The translations under genes and the position numbers were made by a program. Shown here one piece after another: positions 8,545 through 16,477 of a stretch of 64,000 bases of DNA. This DNA is from Cellvibrio fontiphilus_A (lineage in GTDB: Bacteria > Pseudomonadota > Gammaproteobacteria > Pseudomonadales > Cellvibrionaceae), in the NCBI RefSeq assembly GCF_042646205.1, contig NZ_JBHRTF010000004.1:930001-994000 (forward strand), given 5' to 3'. Under the pieces are notes generated by a model. That model was not told where the DNA came from. It worked only from the letters and a program-made list of their open reading frames with translations, and ran no database searches. The stretch's first letter is position 1. Each line of letters begins with the position of its first letter.

Positions 8545-9201
8545 ATGTTCACCGGTATTATTGAAGCTATTGGCGAAGTCGTCGCTCTACAGCCCAACAA
8601 CGGCGATCTGCGCCTGCGCATCAAAACCCATAACCTGAATTTGGCGGACGTCCATTTGGGGGATTCCATCGCCACCAACGGCGTGTGCCTGACTGTGGTG
8701 GATTTGCCCGGCGATGGCTACTGGGCGGACGTTTCGCGCGAAACACTGGACAACACCACCTTACCCGACTGGAAAGTCGGGCAGCGGGTTAATCTGGAAA
8801 AGGCACTCACGCCCCAAACCCGTTTGGGGGGACATATTGTGAGCGGCCATGTGGATGGCGTGGGTGAAGTGGTCAGTCGCTACCCCGATGCCCGCTCGGA
8901 GCGGTTTCGCATTCGCGCGCCCAAGGCCTTGGCGAAATACATCGCCCACAAGGGGTCAATTACGGTGGATGGTACTAGTCTTACCGTTAACAAGGTGGAT
9001 GGCGCCGAGTTTGAACTGAACATCGTGCCCCACACCCTTAAGTGGACCATCATGGAAACCTACCAAACGGGCAGCAAAGTCAATTTGGAGGTGGATGTGT
9101 TGGCGCGTTATCTGGAGCGGTTAATGCTCGGCGACAAAGCCGCTGAGGGCGAAGGGCAGGGCATCACCCTGGAATTTTTAGCCAAAAACGGCTTTATGTG
9201 A
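8545..9201 (+). CDS. ribE: Riboflavin synthase, alpha subunit
   Basis: The product is 218 residues. It dismutates two lumazine molecules to riboflavin and the pyrimidine precursor. The MFTGIIEAIGEV start is the family hallmark. Two homologous lumazine-binding barrels follow (about 1-95 and 96-195). The second has HIVSGHVDGVGEV and KGSITVDGTSLTVN, and both are intact. The C-terminal 20 residues are helical, as expected for the trimer interface. Some genomes call this gene ribC. It lies 41 bases after the RDD gene and 25 bases before ribBA. Confidence 0.97.
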   Translation: MFTGIIEAIGEVVALQPNNGDLRLRIKTHNLNLADVHLGDSIATNGVCLTVVDLPGDGYWADVSRETLDNTTLPDWKVGQRVNLEKALTPQTRLGGHIVSGHVDGVGEVVSRYPDARSERFRIRAPKALAKYIAHKGSITVDGTSLTVNKVDGAEFELNIVPHTLKWTIMETYQTGSKVNLEVDVLARYLERLMLGDKAAEGEGQGITLEFLAKNGFM

Positions 9202-9226
9202 TTGGCATCGGCAACCGGAATTTTCT

Positions 9227-10342
9227 ATGCAACTCAATACCATTGAAGAACTGATTGAAGACCTGCGCCACGGCAAAATGGTCATCCTGATGGATGACGA
9301 AGACCGTGAAAATGAAGGCGACCTGATTATGGTGGCCGAGCAGGTGCGTCCGGAAGATATCAACTTTATGGCCACCCACGCGCGCGGCCTTATCTGCCTC
9401 ACACTGACGCAAGAGCGTTGCAAACAATTGGATTTGCCGCTGATGGTGAGCGACAACAAATCCCAGCACACCACCAACTTTACCGTCTCTATTGAGGCGG
9501 CCGAAGGCGTAAGCACCGGTATTTCCGCAGCGGATCGTGCGCTCACTGTGCGCGCGGCGGTAAAAGCCAATGCCAAACCTAGCGACTTGGTGCAGCCCGG
9601 CCATATTTTCCCGCTCATGGCTCAGCCCGGCGGCGTGATGAGCCGTGCCGGCCATACCGAAGCCGGTTGTGATCTGGCACGTTTGGCTGGGTTTGAGCCA
9701 GCAGCAGTGATCGTAGAGGTGATGAACCCCGACGGCACCATGGCGCGCCGCCCGGATTTGGAGCGATTTGCCGAGCAACATCACCTGAAAATCGGTACCA
9801 TTGCCGACCTGATTCACTACCGCGCCACCAAAGAGCGCACTGTCGAATGCGTTAATAGCCGCAAGGTCGATACGCTTTACGGCGAGTTTGATTTACATAC
9901 CTATCGCGATACCGCCCGTGGCGATTTGCACTTTGTGATGACCAAGGGTGAGATCAATGCAGAGCCTACGCTCGTGCGTGTACATGTGATGGATATAGCG
10001 CGCGATGTGCTGAACCTTAAACGCACCTCGGTCGCCGGCGGCAAAAGCTGGACTTATCAGGATGCGCTGAAAAAAGTCAGCGAAGAGGGCAAGGGCGTTG
10101 TGCTGCTGATTTGCCACGATGAATCCACCCAGGAAGTGGAAGACAGCATTGACTGGTTGATTTCCGGTAAGCAGATGCGCCGCAGTTCGGAAGTGCTCTA
10201 CAAACAAGTGGGCACCGGCTCGCAAATCCTGCGTGATTTGGGTGTGCGCAAAATGCGTGTGATGTCTGCGCCCATGCGCTACTCCGCCCTGTCGGGGTTT
10301 GATTTGGAAGTAGTGGAATATATTTGTCCGGAAGGTGATTAA
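9227..10342 (+). CDS. ribBA: DHBP synthase RibB fused to a degenerate GTP cyclohydrolase II-like domain
   Basis: The product is 371 residues. The N-terminal half (about 1-200) is intact 3,4-dihydroxy-2-butanone-4-phosphate synthase, with MDDEDRENEGDL, the ATHARGLICL loop and the HTEAGCDLARL motif. The C-terminal half (about 205-365) has the fold length of RibA but has lost its catalytic motifs. The zinc cysteines of the GD-L-S-RCDCG region are replaced (VAGGKSW here), and the QEGRGIGL segment is absent. It should therefore make DHBP but have no cyclohydrolase activity, matching the hybrid type called RibBX in Shewanella and Pseudomonas relatives. A separate intact ribA at 13074 supplies the missing reaction. 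The retained domain may be structural or regulatory; that is inference. Confidence 0.93.
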   Translation: MQLNTIEELIEDLRHGKMVILMDDEDRENEGDLIMVAEQVRPEDINFMATHARGLICLTLTQERCKQLDLPLMVSDNKSQHTTNFTVSIEAAEGVSTGISAADRALTVRAAVKANAKPSDLVQPGHIFPLMAQPGGVMSRAGHTEAGCDLARLAGFEPAAVIVEVMNPDGTMARRPDLERFAEQHHLKIGTIADLIHYRATKERTVECVNSRKVDTLYGEFDLHTYRDTARGDLHFVMTKGEINAEPTLVRVHVMDIARDVLNLKRTSVAGGKSWTYQDALKKVSEEGKGVVLLICHDESTQEVEDSIDWLISGKQMRRSSEVLYKQVGTGSQILRDLGVRKMRVMSAPMRYSALSGFDLEVVEYICPEGD

Positions 10343-10420
10343 CCCCACCCTAGCCCTCCCCTTCAGAAGGGGAGGGGACAAAAACTCCTCCCCCTTGCAA
10401 AGGGGGAGGTTGGGAGGGGG
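10343..10420. repeat. Pair of CCTCCCC palindromes between ribBA and ribH
   Basis: Two GC-rich hairpins stand side by side. The first has arms at 10354-10364 and 10366-10376 (CCCTCCCCTTC and its complement). The second has arms at 10387-10396 and 10400-10409 (CCTCCCCCTT and its complement). The flanks CCCCACCCTAGC and GGTTGGGAGGGGG are roughly complementary, so the whole block is also an outer inverted repeat. It starts right after the ribBA stop. The form fits a REP/BIME-like dispersed repeat and not a terminator, since no T run follows. Confidence 0.75.
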
Positions 10421-10461
10421 TAAACAAATTTTAAAATCGGAATATTTAACGAGAAAAACTT

Positions 10462-10932
10462 ATGAGCAATATCAAGGTAATCGAAGGTGATTTTTCCGCA
10501 TCGGCAGGCAAGTACGCATTGATTGTTAGCCGTTGGAACAGCTTTGTCGTGGAAAGCTTAAAAGATGGCGCATTAGATACCCTGCGTCGTCACGGCATTA
10601 AAGATGAAAACATCACCATCTATTACGCACCAGGTGCATTTGAGTTTCCACTCACCGCGCAAAAAATTGCCGCCAAAAATGAGTTCGATGCAATTATCGC
10701 TCTGGGTGCGGTAATTCGTGGCGGTACTCCGCACTTTGATTATGTTGCCGGTGAATGCACCAAGGGTTTGGCGCAGGTGTCACTGCAATACGGTGTGCCA
10801 GTGACCTTTGGTGTGCTCACGGTAGATTCTATCGAGCAAGCCATTGAGCGCTCTGGCACCAAAGCCGGCAATAAGGGTGTAGAAGCTGCCTCTACCGCGC
10901 TGGAAATGGTTTCACTGTTTGGCAAAATCTAA
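10462..10932 (+). CDS. ribH: 6,7-dimethyl-8-ribityllumazine synthase
   Basis: The product is 156 residues. It condenses DHBP with the ribitylamino-pyrimidine to give lumazine, the substrate of riboflavin synthase. The substrate-binding segments SRWNSFVVESL, YYAPGAFEFPL, GAVIRGGTPHFDYVAGE and PVTFGVLTVDSIEQAIER are intact, including the catalytic His of the HFDYV loop. It starts at the ATG at 10462, with GAGAAAAACTT upstream. The GC-rich palindrome pair separates it from ribBA. nusB follows at about 100 bases. Confidence 0.98.
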   Translation: MSNIKVIEGDFSASAGKYALIVSRWNSFVVESLKDGALDTLRRHGIKDENITIYYAPGAFEFPLTAQKIAAKNEFDAIIALGAVIRGGTPHFDYVAGECTKGLAQVSLQYGVPVTFGVLTVDSIEQAIERSGTKAGNKGVEAASTALEMVSLFGKI

Positions 10933-10933
10933 G

Positions 10934-11017
10934 GCTGGAAATTTTCATTTCCAGTAGGCGATTAGCGCCTTGGTTTCTTTGTTTATTTTATGCCCGTGCA
11001 AGCGGGCATTTACGTTT
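10934..11017 (+). terminator. Hairpins between ribH and nusB
   Basis: CTGGAAA and TTTCCAG pair at about 10934-10953. A second hairpin, TGCCCG/CGGGCA at 10991-11008, is followed by the weakly T-rich TTTACGTTTTT. The second could be a leaky terminator giving partial readthrough to nusB. Neither is strong. Confidence 0.35.
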
Positions 11018-11034
11018 TTATCAGGTAATTGTTC

Positions 11035-11508
11035 ATGAACACTTCTTCCGCTCAGCAAAAAGGCCACACCGCGGCCACTCGTCGCATGGCGCGCCACTAC
11101 GCTATGCAGGCGCTCTACCAATGGCAAATGGCCGGCTCCAGCATTAACGCTATTGAAGCGGAATTTCGTACCGACAACGATATGAGCAAAGTGGACGTGG
11201 ACTATTTCCACGAAATTTTGCATGCCGTACCGGAAAGCCTCAGTGATTTGGAAGCGGCGTTTACGCCCTATTTAGTGGATCGCTCACTCGCTGAATTAGA
11301 CGCGATTACCCGCGCTCTGTTGCGCATGGCCACCTACGAGTTAAAAGCGCGTATTGATGTCCCCTACAAAGTGGTTATCAACGAAGCGGTTGCGCTGGCC
11401 AAAAAATTCGGCGCGGAAGATAGTCACAAATTTATTAACGGTGTGTTAGACAAAACTGCAGCGGTATTGCGCGCGGTTGAAGTCAAGGCGGAGCGTAACG
11501 GTCGTTAA
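11035..11508 (+). CDS. nusB: Transcription antitermination factor NusB
   Basis: The product is 157 residues. NusB binds boxA RNA with NusE (S10) and is needed for rRNA antitermination. The all-helical fold is recognisable from RRMARHYAMQALYQWQMAG, DRSLAELDAITRALLRMATYEL and PYKVVINEAVALAKKFG, then HKFINGVLDK. I start at the ATG at 11035 with AGGT upstream; the TTG at 11029 is in frame but has no advantage. It lies after ribH as in most gammaproteobacteria and is ended by a perfect hairpin before thiL. Confidence 0.97.
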   Translation: MNTSSAQQKGHTAATRRMARHYAMQALYQWQMAGSSINAIEAEFRTDNDMSKVDVDYFHEILHAVPESLSDLEAAFTPYLVDRSLAELDAITRALLRMATYELKARIDVPYKVVINEAVALAKKFGAEDSHKFINGVLDKTAAVLRAVEVKAERNGR

Positions 11509-11519
11509 CAAGCTTGCCT

Positions 11520-11560
11520 CAAGGTGAGCCTGGCTCACCTTGTTGTTTGTTCCTTTTTTC
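11520..11560 (+). terminator. Intrinsic terminator after nusB
   Basis: A perfect 11-base inverted repeat (CAAGGTGAGCC and GGCTCACCTTG around one T) is followed by a T-rich tract to 11560. It separates nusB from thiL. Confidence 0.8.
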
Positions 11561-11595
11561 TTTTCTATTTTTCTTGTCTATTGTGGCGTAAACCA

Positions 11596-12576
11596 ATGCC
11601 CAGTGAATTTCAATTAATCCAACAATTTTTCCAGCGCGAGCAGGCGGAGAATCCGGCAGCTGGTGTGGTGTTGGGTATTGGCGATGATTGCGCGCTGCTA
11701 CAAATTCCCGCTGGGCAGCAGCTTGCGGTATCGGTAGATACACTGGTTGCCGGCGTGCATTTTCCAAAGGATGCCGACCCCGAACTAATTGCCGAGCGCG
11801 CGCTGCGCACCAATTTAAGTGATTTGGCCGCGATGGGCGCAGACCCGCTGTGGTTCACCCTTGCACTCACTATGCCTCAAGCCGATGAAGATTGGCTGCG
11901 TGGATTTAGTCGCGGTTTGTTTCGCTGCGCGCGTGAATACGGCATTGCCTTGGTGGGGGGCGATACTACCTCCGGCCCGCTTGCCATCACCATTCAGGTG
12001 ATGGGTGCTTGCCAGCCGCAGCATAGCCTGCGCCGCGATGGCGCTAATGTGGGGGATTTTGTTTTAGTCACTCATTTTGTCGGTGATGGCGCTGCTGCAC
12101 TCGCGGCGATTCAACAAGAATATTCATTTGCTGACGAACACCGCGCCTATTTGCACGACCGTTTTTATCGCCCAGTGCCGCGTTTACAAGAATCCCAATT
12201 CATTCGTGAGCTAGCCAGCAGCGCATTGGATATTTCCGATGGCCTCGCCGCTGACTTGCAACATATTTGCACTGCAAGCGATGTAGGCGCAGTGATTTAT
12301 GTGGAGGATTTACCTCTCTCCCCAGCGGTGCAATCCCTGCTGGAGCAATCCTCTGCCAATCAACAGCAAATTTACCAATGGGCCTTGAGTGGCGGCGATG
12401 ATTACGAACTCTGTTTCACCCTCGCGCCAGAAAAAATGCCGGAGCTTGCCATGCTGATTGCACAGGGCAAACTCAGTGCCACCGTGGTGGGTGAAATTAC
12501 CGCAGGCAATGCGGTGAGTTGTGAATTAAACGGTGAGTTATTTGCGCTGCCCAAGCGCGGCTACCAGCATTTTTAA
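11596..12576 (+). CDS. thiL: Thiamine-monophosphate kinase
   Basis: The product is 326 residues. It phosphorylates thiamine monophosphate to the active diphosphate. The family start FQLIQQFF and the metal-binding GIGDDCAL, VSVDTLVAGVHF, RTNLSDLAAMGADPLW and GGDTTSG motifs are intact, as is ALDISDGLAADL near residue 215 and SGGDDYELCFT further on. I choose the ATG at 11596; upstream in-frame codons would reach into the terminator hairpin and encode a hydrophobic tail unlike the family. The pgpA gene follows at 15 bases, as in Pseudomonas and E. coli. Confidence 0.97.
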   Translation: MPSEFQLIQQFFQREQAENPAAGVVLGIGDDCALLQIPAGQQLAVSVDTLVAGVHFPKDADPELIAERALRTNLSDLAAMGADPLWFTLALTMPQADEDWLRGFSRGLFRCAREYGIALVGGDTTSGPLAITIQVMGACQPQHSLRRDGANVGDFVLVTHFVGDGAAALAAIQQEYSFADEHRAYLHDRFYRPVPRLQESQFIRELASSALDISDGLAADLQHICTASDVGAVIYVEDLPLSPAVQSLLEQSSANQQQIYQWALSGGDDYELCFTLAPEKMPELAMLIAQGKLSATVVGEITAGNAVSCELNGELFALPKRGYQHF

Positions 12577-12591
12577 TGGAATAGATGGATT

Positions 12592-13077
12592 ATGAATAAT
12601 CCCCACTGGAAACAATTACTGCGCAACCCCGATCATTTTTTTGCATTTGGTTTTGGTAGTGGTCTTTCGCCCAAGGCGCCGGGTACTGTGGGTACATTGG
12701 TGGCCATTCCGATTTTTTTACTGCTGCAACATTTGGCCTGGCCAGTTTATTTAAGCTGGCTGCTGGTTACTTTTGCGCTCGGCGTTTACTGGTGCGAACG
12801 CTCCTCCAAAGCGCTGGGGGTGCACGATCACGGCGGCATAGTCTGGGATGAATTTGTCGGCTTTTGGGTCACCATGTTTATGGCTCCCGCCGGTTGGCAA
12901 TGGGTGCTGGTTGGCTTTGTGTTATTTCGTTTTTTTGACATTCTCAAACCCTGGCCCATTAATTGGTTAGATAAAAAAGTTCACGGCGGTTTCGGCATTA
13001 TGATCGACGATCTACTCGCCGGAATTTACGCACTCTTGGTGCTGCAACTCATTGCTTATTTTGTGAGGTTCCTGTGA
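12592..13077 (+). CDS. pgpA: Phosphatidylglycerophosphatase A
   Basis: The product is 161 residues, normal for PgpA. It dephosphorylates phosphatidylglycerophosphate in the inner membrane to give phosphatidylglycerol. The signature FGFGSGLSPKAPGTVGTL and the later GGIVWDEFVGFWV with acidic residues are intact, as is FRFFDILKPWPI and the GIMIDDLLAG ending. There are about three to four hydrophobic segments. Its stop overlaps the GTG start of ribA in GTGA, which suggests translational coupling with the riboflavin gene that follows. Confidence 0.97.
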   Translation: MNNPHWKQLLRNPDHFFAFGFGSGLSPKAPGTVGTLVAIPIFLLLQHLAWPVYLSWLLVTFALGVYWCERSSKALGVHDHGGIVWDEFVGFWVTMFMAPAGWQWVLVGFVLFRFFDILKPWPINWLDKKVHGGFGIMIDDLLAGIYALLVLQLIAYFVRFL

Positions 13078-13676
13078 CCGTTCGTTTTGTAGAGTCTTCC
13101 AAATTGCCTACGCCTTGGGGCATTTTTGTGATGCACGGCTTTTGCGATGCTGAAAATGAAAAAGAACATGTAGTACTCACCATGGGTGATGTCACTGGCG
13201 ATGAACCCGTGCTGGCGCGCGTGCACTCTGAATGCTTGACCGGCGATGCGCTCTTTAGCATGCGCTGTGACTGCGGCCCGCAATTACAAGCGGCGATGCA
13301 TAAAATTGCATTAGCGGGGCGCGGTGTGATTTTTTATTTGCGTCAGGAAGGTCGCGGCATTGGCCTGCTGAATAAAATCAAAGCCTATCACTTGCAAGAT
13401 CAAGGCGCCGACACAGTAGAAGCCAATGAGCAGTTGGGGTTTGGTGCAGACATGCGCGATTACTCCATTCTCAAACCTATGATCGAACACCTGAACATTA
13501 AATCGTTAAAATTGTTGACCAATAACCCGCGCAAAGTAAAAGCGCTGCAGGATATGGGTGTAAATATTGTTGAGCGTTTGCCTCATCAAACCGGCCGCAA
13601 CCCACACAACGCCAAATACCTGGAAACCAAAAAAGGTAAGCTTGGGCACTTATTTAATACAGAAGATGATGAATAA
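13074..13676 (+). CDS. ribA: GTP cyclohydrolase II
   Basis: The product is 200 residues. It opens GTP in the first committed step of riboflavin synthesis. The zinc ligands are present in HSECLTGDALFSMRCDCG, and the GTP site in YLRQEGRGIGL and the LTNNPRKVKAL segment are intact. This contrasts with the C-terminal half of RibBA at 9227, which has lost these motifs; this gene is therefore the only functional cyclohydrolase II seen here. It starts at GTG 13074 within the pgpA stop (GTGA). Having ribA apart from ribBA and behind thiL-pgpA is usual for this group of bacteria. Confidence 0.97.
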   Translation: MTVRFVESSKLPTPWGIFVMHGFCDAENEKEHVVLTMGDVTGDEPVLARVHSECLTGDALFSMRCDCGPQLQAAMHKIALAGRGVIFYLRQEGRGIGLLNKIKAYHLQDQGADTVEANEQLGFGADMRDYSILKPMIEHLNIKSLKLLTNNPRKVKALQDMGVNIVERLPHQTGRNPHNAKYLETKKGKLGHLFNTEDDE

Positions 13677-13722
13677 TTTTTAAATCATCCTGTTCAAATC
13701 CTTTCTTGTTGAGATAAAAAAA

Positions 13723-14526
13723 ATGACACGAATCGCAATCGCTGGTGCTGCAGGCCGTATGGGAAAGGCACTGATTGAAGCCACCCAAAAAAATCCACAA
13801 ACAACCTTGGGCGCGGCCACAGTGCGCCCGGGTAGTTCACTGCTTGGCGCTGATGCGGGTGAGTTGGGTGGTGTGGGTAAATTGGGCATCACCTTGGTCG
13901 ATAACATAGCGACAGTAATGGATCAGTTTGATGTGCTGATTGATTTCAGCTCACCTTTGGCGACTCTCGATCATGTCAAAACCTGCGCCGCACACAACAA
14001 ACCTATAGTAATTGGCACCACCGGTTTTAGTGCCGCAGAAAAAGCAGATTTGCTCGCTTACCAAAGCCAGATTCCACTTTTGTTATCCGCTAATTTTTCC
14101 ACCGGTGTGAACCTCTGTTTTAAATTGTTGGATTTGGCTGCGCGTGTATTGGGCGATGAATACGACGTAGAAGTTTACGAAGCGCATCATCGCCACAAAG
14201 TAGATTCACCCTCCGGCACCGCCATGCGCATGGGCGAAGTGCTTGCCAATGCACTGGAGCGCGATTTGGATAAAGTGGCCGTTTATGGCCGCGAAGGTCA
14301 AATTGGCCCGCGCCCGCGCGATACCATCGGCTTTGCCACAGTGCGCGGCGGTGATGTAGTGGGCGATCACACCGTTATGTTTATGGCCGACGGCGAGCGC
14401 GTAGAAATCACCCACAAAGCCTCCAGCCGCTTAGCTTTCGCCAACGGCGCCGTGCGCGCAGCTGTGTGGCTTGAACAACAACAGCCGGGCTTGTTTGATA
14501 TGCAGGATGTGCTCGGCTTGCGTTAA
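13723..14526 (+). CDS. dapB: 4-hydroxy-tetrahydrodipicolinate reductase
   Basis: The product is 267 residues. It reduces the dipicolinate precursor in lysine and diaminopimelate synthesis with NAD(P)H. The N-terminal nucleotide-binding motif GAAGRMGKALIEA and the active-site segment EAHHRHKVDSPSGTA are intact. The IGFATVRGGDVVGDHTVMF and LEITHKASSR-like stretches match the tetramer core. It starts at the ATG at 13723. In Pseudomonas it lies next to dnaJ and carA; here neither dnaJ nor carA is adjacent, and carA is nine kilobases away. Confidence 0.97.
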   Translation: MTRIAIAGAAGRMGKALIEATQKNPQTTLGAATVRPGSSLLGADAGELGGVGKLGITLVDNIATVMDQFDVLIDFSSPLATLDHVKTCAAHNKPIVIGTTGFSAAEKADLLAYQSQIPLLLSANFSTGVNLCFKLLDLAARVLGDEYDVEVYEAHHRHKVDSPSGTAMRMGEVLANALERDLDKVAVYGREGQIGPRPRDTIGFATVRGGDVVGDHTVMFMADGERVEITHKASSRLAFANGAVRAAVWLEQQQPGLFDMQDVLGLR

Positions 14527-14565
14527 GTTTTCTATCCACTGTTTATAGATTGCAAGGAACTGATA

Positions 14566-15480
14566 ATGGCCGGCTCAAGTTTGTTGATGTTGCTTGATGA
14601 TATCGCCACTGTGTTGGACGACGTGGCGGTGATGACAAAAGTGGCCGCGAAAAAAACTGCCGGCGTATTGGGTGATGATCTCGCCCTTAATGCGCAACAG
14701 GTGCAAGGTATTCGCGCCGAACGCGAGTTGCCGGTGGTGTGGGCGGTCGCCAAAGGTTCGGCGCTGAATAAACTGATATTGGTTCCTGCGGCACTATTAA
14801 TCAGTGCGTTTATTCCCTGGTTGATTATTCCCTTGTTGATGATTGGCGGCGCTTATTTATGTTTTGAGGGCTGTGAAAAACTCGCACATAAATTATTCCA
14901 CTCCAAAACGGAGCACGAAGCACAACATAAAGAATTGATTGAAGCGGTAGCCAACCCTGCGGTGGATTTGGTCGCGTTTGAAAAAGAAAAAATCAAAGGT
15001 GCCGTGCGCACAGATTTTATTCTCTCGGCAGAAATTATTGTGATCGCATTAGGAACGGTTGCCGCCGCCACTTTTGCCAAACAAGCTGCTGTTGTGGTGA
15101 GTATCGCCATCATAATGACAATCGGTGTATACGGTTTTGTTGCGCTGATTGTGAAGTTGGATGATATGGGCGCGCACCTGTGTAAAAAACAAAATGCCAC
15201 TGCCCAATTTTTTGGTAACGTCCTGCTGGCTGCTGCACCAAAATTGATGCGGTTTTTATCAATACTGGGTACTGCTGCCATGTTTATGGTGGGTGGTGGA
15301 ATTGTGACGCACAACATCGCACCCATTCGTCATGTAATTGAGGCGGTTGCTCATACCACTGAACCCCTTGGATGGCTTATGTCATCGCTGCTAAATGGAA
15401 TAGCAGGTGTTGTTATTGGGGCCTGTGTTCTGCTGTGCTGGTCTCCCATCGCTCACTATTTTCAAACGAAACAGCGTTAA
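14566..15480 (+). CDS. DUF808 (YedI-like) inner-membrane protein
   Basis: The product is 304 residues. The start MAGSSLLMLLDDIATVLDDVAVMTKVAAKKTAGVLGDDLALNA and the GAYLCFEGCEKLAHK segment are the hallmarks of the DUF808 family. Several hydrophobic segments lie at about 70-95, 165-205, 230-250 and 275-295. No biochemical role is established for the family. Its last four bases overlap the end of the LysR gene on the opposite strand, so the two genes are convergent with no terminator between them. Confidence 0.9.
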   Translation: MAGSSLLMLLDDIATVLDDVAVMTKVAAKKTAGVLGDDLALNAQQVQGIRAERELPVVWAVAKGSALNKLILVPAALLISAFIPWLIIPLLMIGGAYLCFEGCEKLAHKLFHSKTEHEAQHKELIEAVANPAVDLVAFEKEKIKGAVRTDFILSAEIIVIALGTVAAATFAKQAAVVVSIAIIMTIGVYGFVALIVKLDDMGAHLCKKQNATAQFFGNVLLAAAPKLMRFLSILGTAAMFMVGGGIVTHNIAPIRHVIEAVAHTTEPLGWLMSSLLNGIAGVVIGACVLLCWSPIAHYFQTKQR

Positions 15481-16358
15481 GTTTTAATGGCACTGTTAAT
15501 CAGCTCGCTCACCAGCTGGTTTTGTATTTGGCGTTTCACGGTCACCGCATAGAAATTTTCATACACATTGGGCAGGGTCAGGTAGTTCACCAACCGGCCC
15601 TGCAGCAGTTCATCTTTTACGACTACATTGGGCATTACCGCCAGCGCACCGGTGTCGCGCGCCAACAGTCGCAACATCGCCATATCGTCGGCTTCGGCGA
15701 CTATGCGCGGTTTGAATTGATGTTGCGCGCAGAAGCTGTCGAATGCTGAACGCACCGGGCTTTCGCTCACGGGCACGACCCATTCGTGATCTTTGTAACG
15801 GCTGGAAAAGGCTTTGCCGAGCGGCAGGTCGGGCGGGCCGACAATCGCTACGGGTTGGCGCGCAAGTAGTTGGCATTGCCAGAGTTCCTTGTTGGTGCCC
15901 AGCACCTGAATGTTGGTGAGTGCTAAATCAAATTCGTGGTTGGCAACCGCATTAAGCAAATTCACTTGGCCGCGCGCGTGCAACATGTACTTGGTATTGG
16001 GGCGACGAATCAGCGGCTCGATAAAACTCTCCACAAAATTCCGCGACATAGTGGTGAGCACCCCAATGCGCACTGTGAGCAGTTCCGGTTGAATGCCTTT
16101 GCTCAATAAGGATTCCAATTCCTCGCCGCGTTTAAAAATTTCCTCTGCATACACCAGCGCACTTTGCCCGCTTTCGGTCAGCCGCAATTGTCGGCCTTCG
16201 CGCACAAATAACTCCACACCCATAGTCGCTTCCAGCTGGCGAATCTGCGCTGAGAGTGCCGATTGCGAAATATGCAACGCCTCGGCGGTTTTGGTCAGGT
16301 TGCCCTGTTTGGCCACGCGCCAGAAATAGTAGAGGTGATGGTAATTGAGTTTGCTCAT
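15477..16358 (-). CDS. LysR-type regulator (NhaR-like), divergent from dabBA
   Basis: The product is 293 residues, a typical LysR length. The helix-turn-helix lies at about 15-40 (GNLTKTAEALHISQSALSAQIRQLE) and the effector domain at about 90-290. The N-terminal MSKLNYHHLYYFWRVAKQG is the NhaR-like subgroup start. It is transcribed away from dabB with 116 bases between starts, the usual layout in which a LysR protein controls its neighbour. DAB operons in chemolithoautotrophs carry LysR regulators in the same position. That it senses carbon status is inferred from context; NhaR itself senses sodium, so an ion response is an alternative. Confidence 0.9.
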   Translation of the reverse strand: MSKLNYHHLYYFWRVAKQGNLTKTAEALHISQSALSAQIRQLEATMGVELFVREGRQLRLTESGQSALVYAEEIFKRGEELESLLSKGIQPELLTVRIGVLTTMSRNFVESFIEPLIRRPNTKYMLHARGQVNLLNAVANHEFDLALTNIQVLGTNKELWQCQLLARQPVAIVGPPDLPLGKAFSSRYKDHEWVVPVSESPVRSAFDSFCAQHQFKPRIVAEADDMAMLRLLARDTGALAVMPNVVVKDELLQGRLVNYLTLPNVYENFYAVTVKRQIQNQLVSELINSAIKT

Positions 16359-16380
16359 AGCAATGCCTGCAGATTATTGT

Positions 16381-16397
16381 TCGTTAAAAGTGAACGA
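16381..16397. promoter_or_regulatory. Candidate LysR operator between the regulator and dabB
   Basis: TCGTT and AACGA form an inverted repeat with a seven-base centre, about midway between the two divergent starts. The size and position fit a LysR recognition site (T-N11-A-like). No experimental or comparative support is available here. Confidence 0.4.
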
Positions 16398-16446
16398 TAT
16401 GTTGATAATTATGTATTTTACCGATGGTTTCAGCTAGCCCAAAATA

Positions 16447-16472
16447 ACCCCCGATAGATCACTCGTGGGGGT
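16447..16472 (+). promoter_or_regulatory. Hairpin enclosing the dabB ribosome-binding site
   Basis: ACCCCC at 16447-16452 can pair with GGGGGT at 16467-16472, which is the only Shine-Dalgarno-like sequence before dabB. Such pairing would hide the ribosome site and lower translation. Confidence 0.4.
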
Positions 16473-16477
16473 AAATG

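Noticed and set aside
10343..10420. The CCTCCCC hairpin pair read as a terminator of ribBA
   Set aside because: No T run follows either hairpin, and ribH continues in the same direction.
10343..10461. An FMN riboswitch before ribH or ribBA
   Set aside because: The conserved FMN-aptamer elements are not present; the structure is explained by two simple palindromes.
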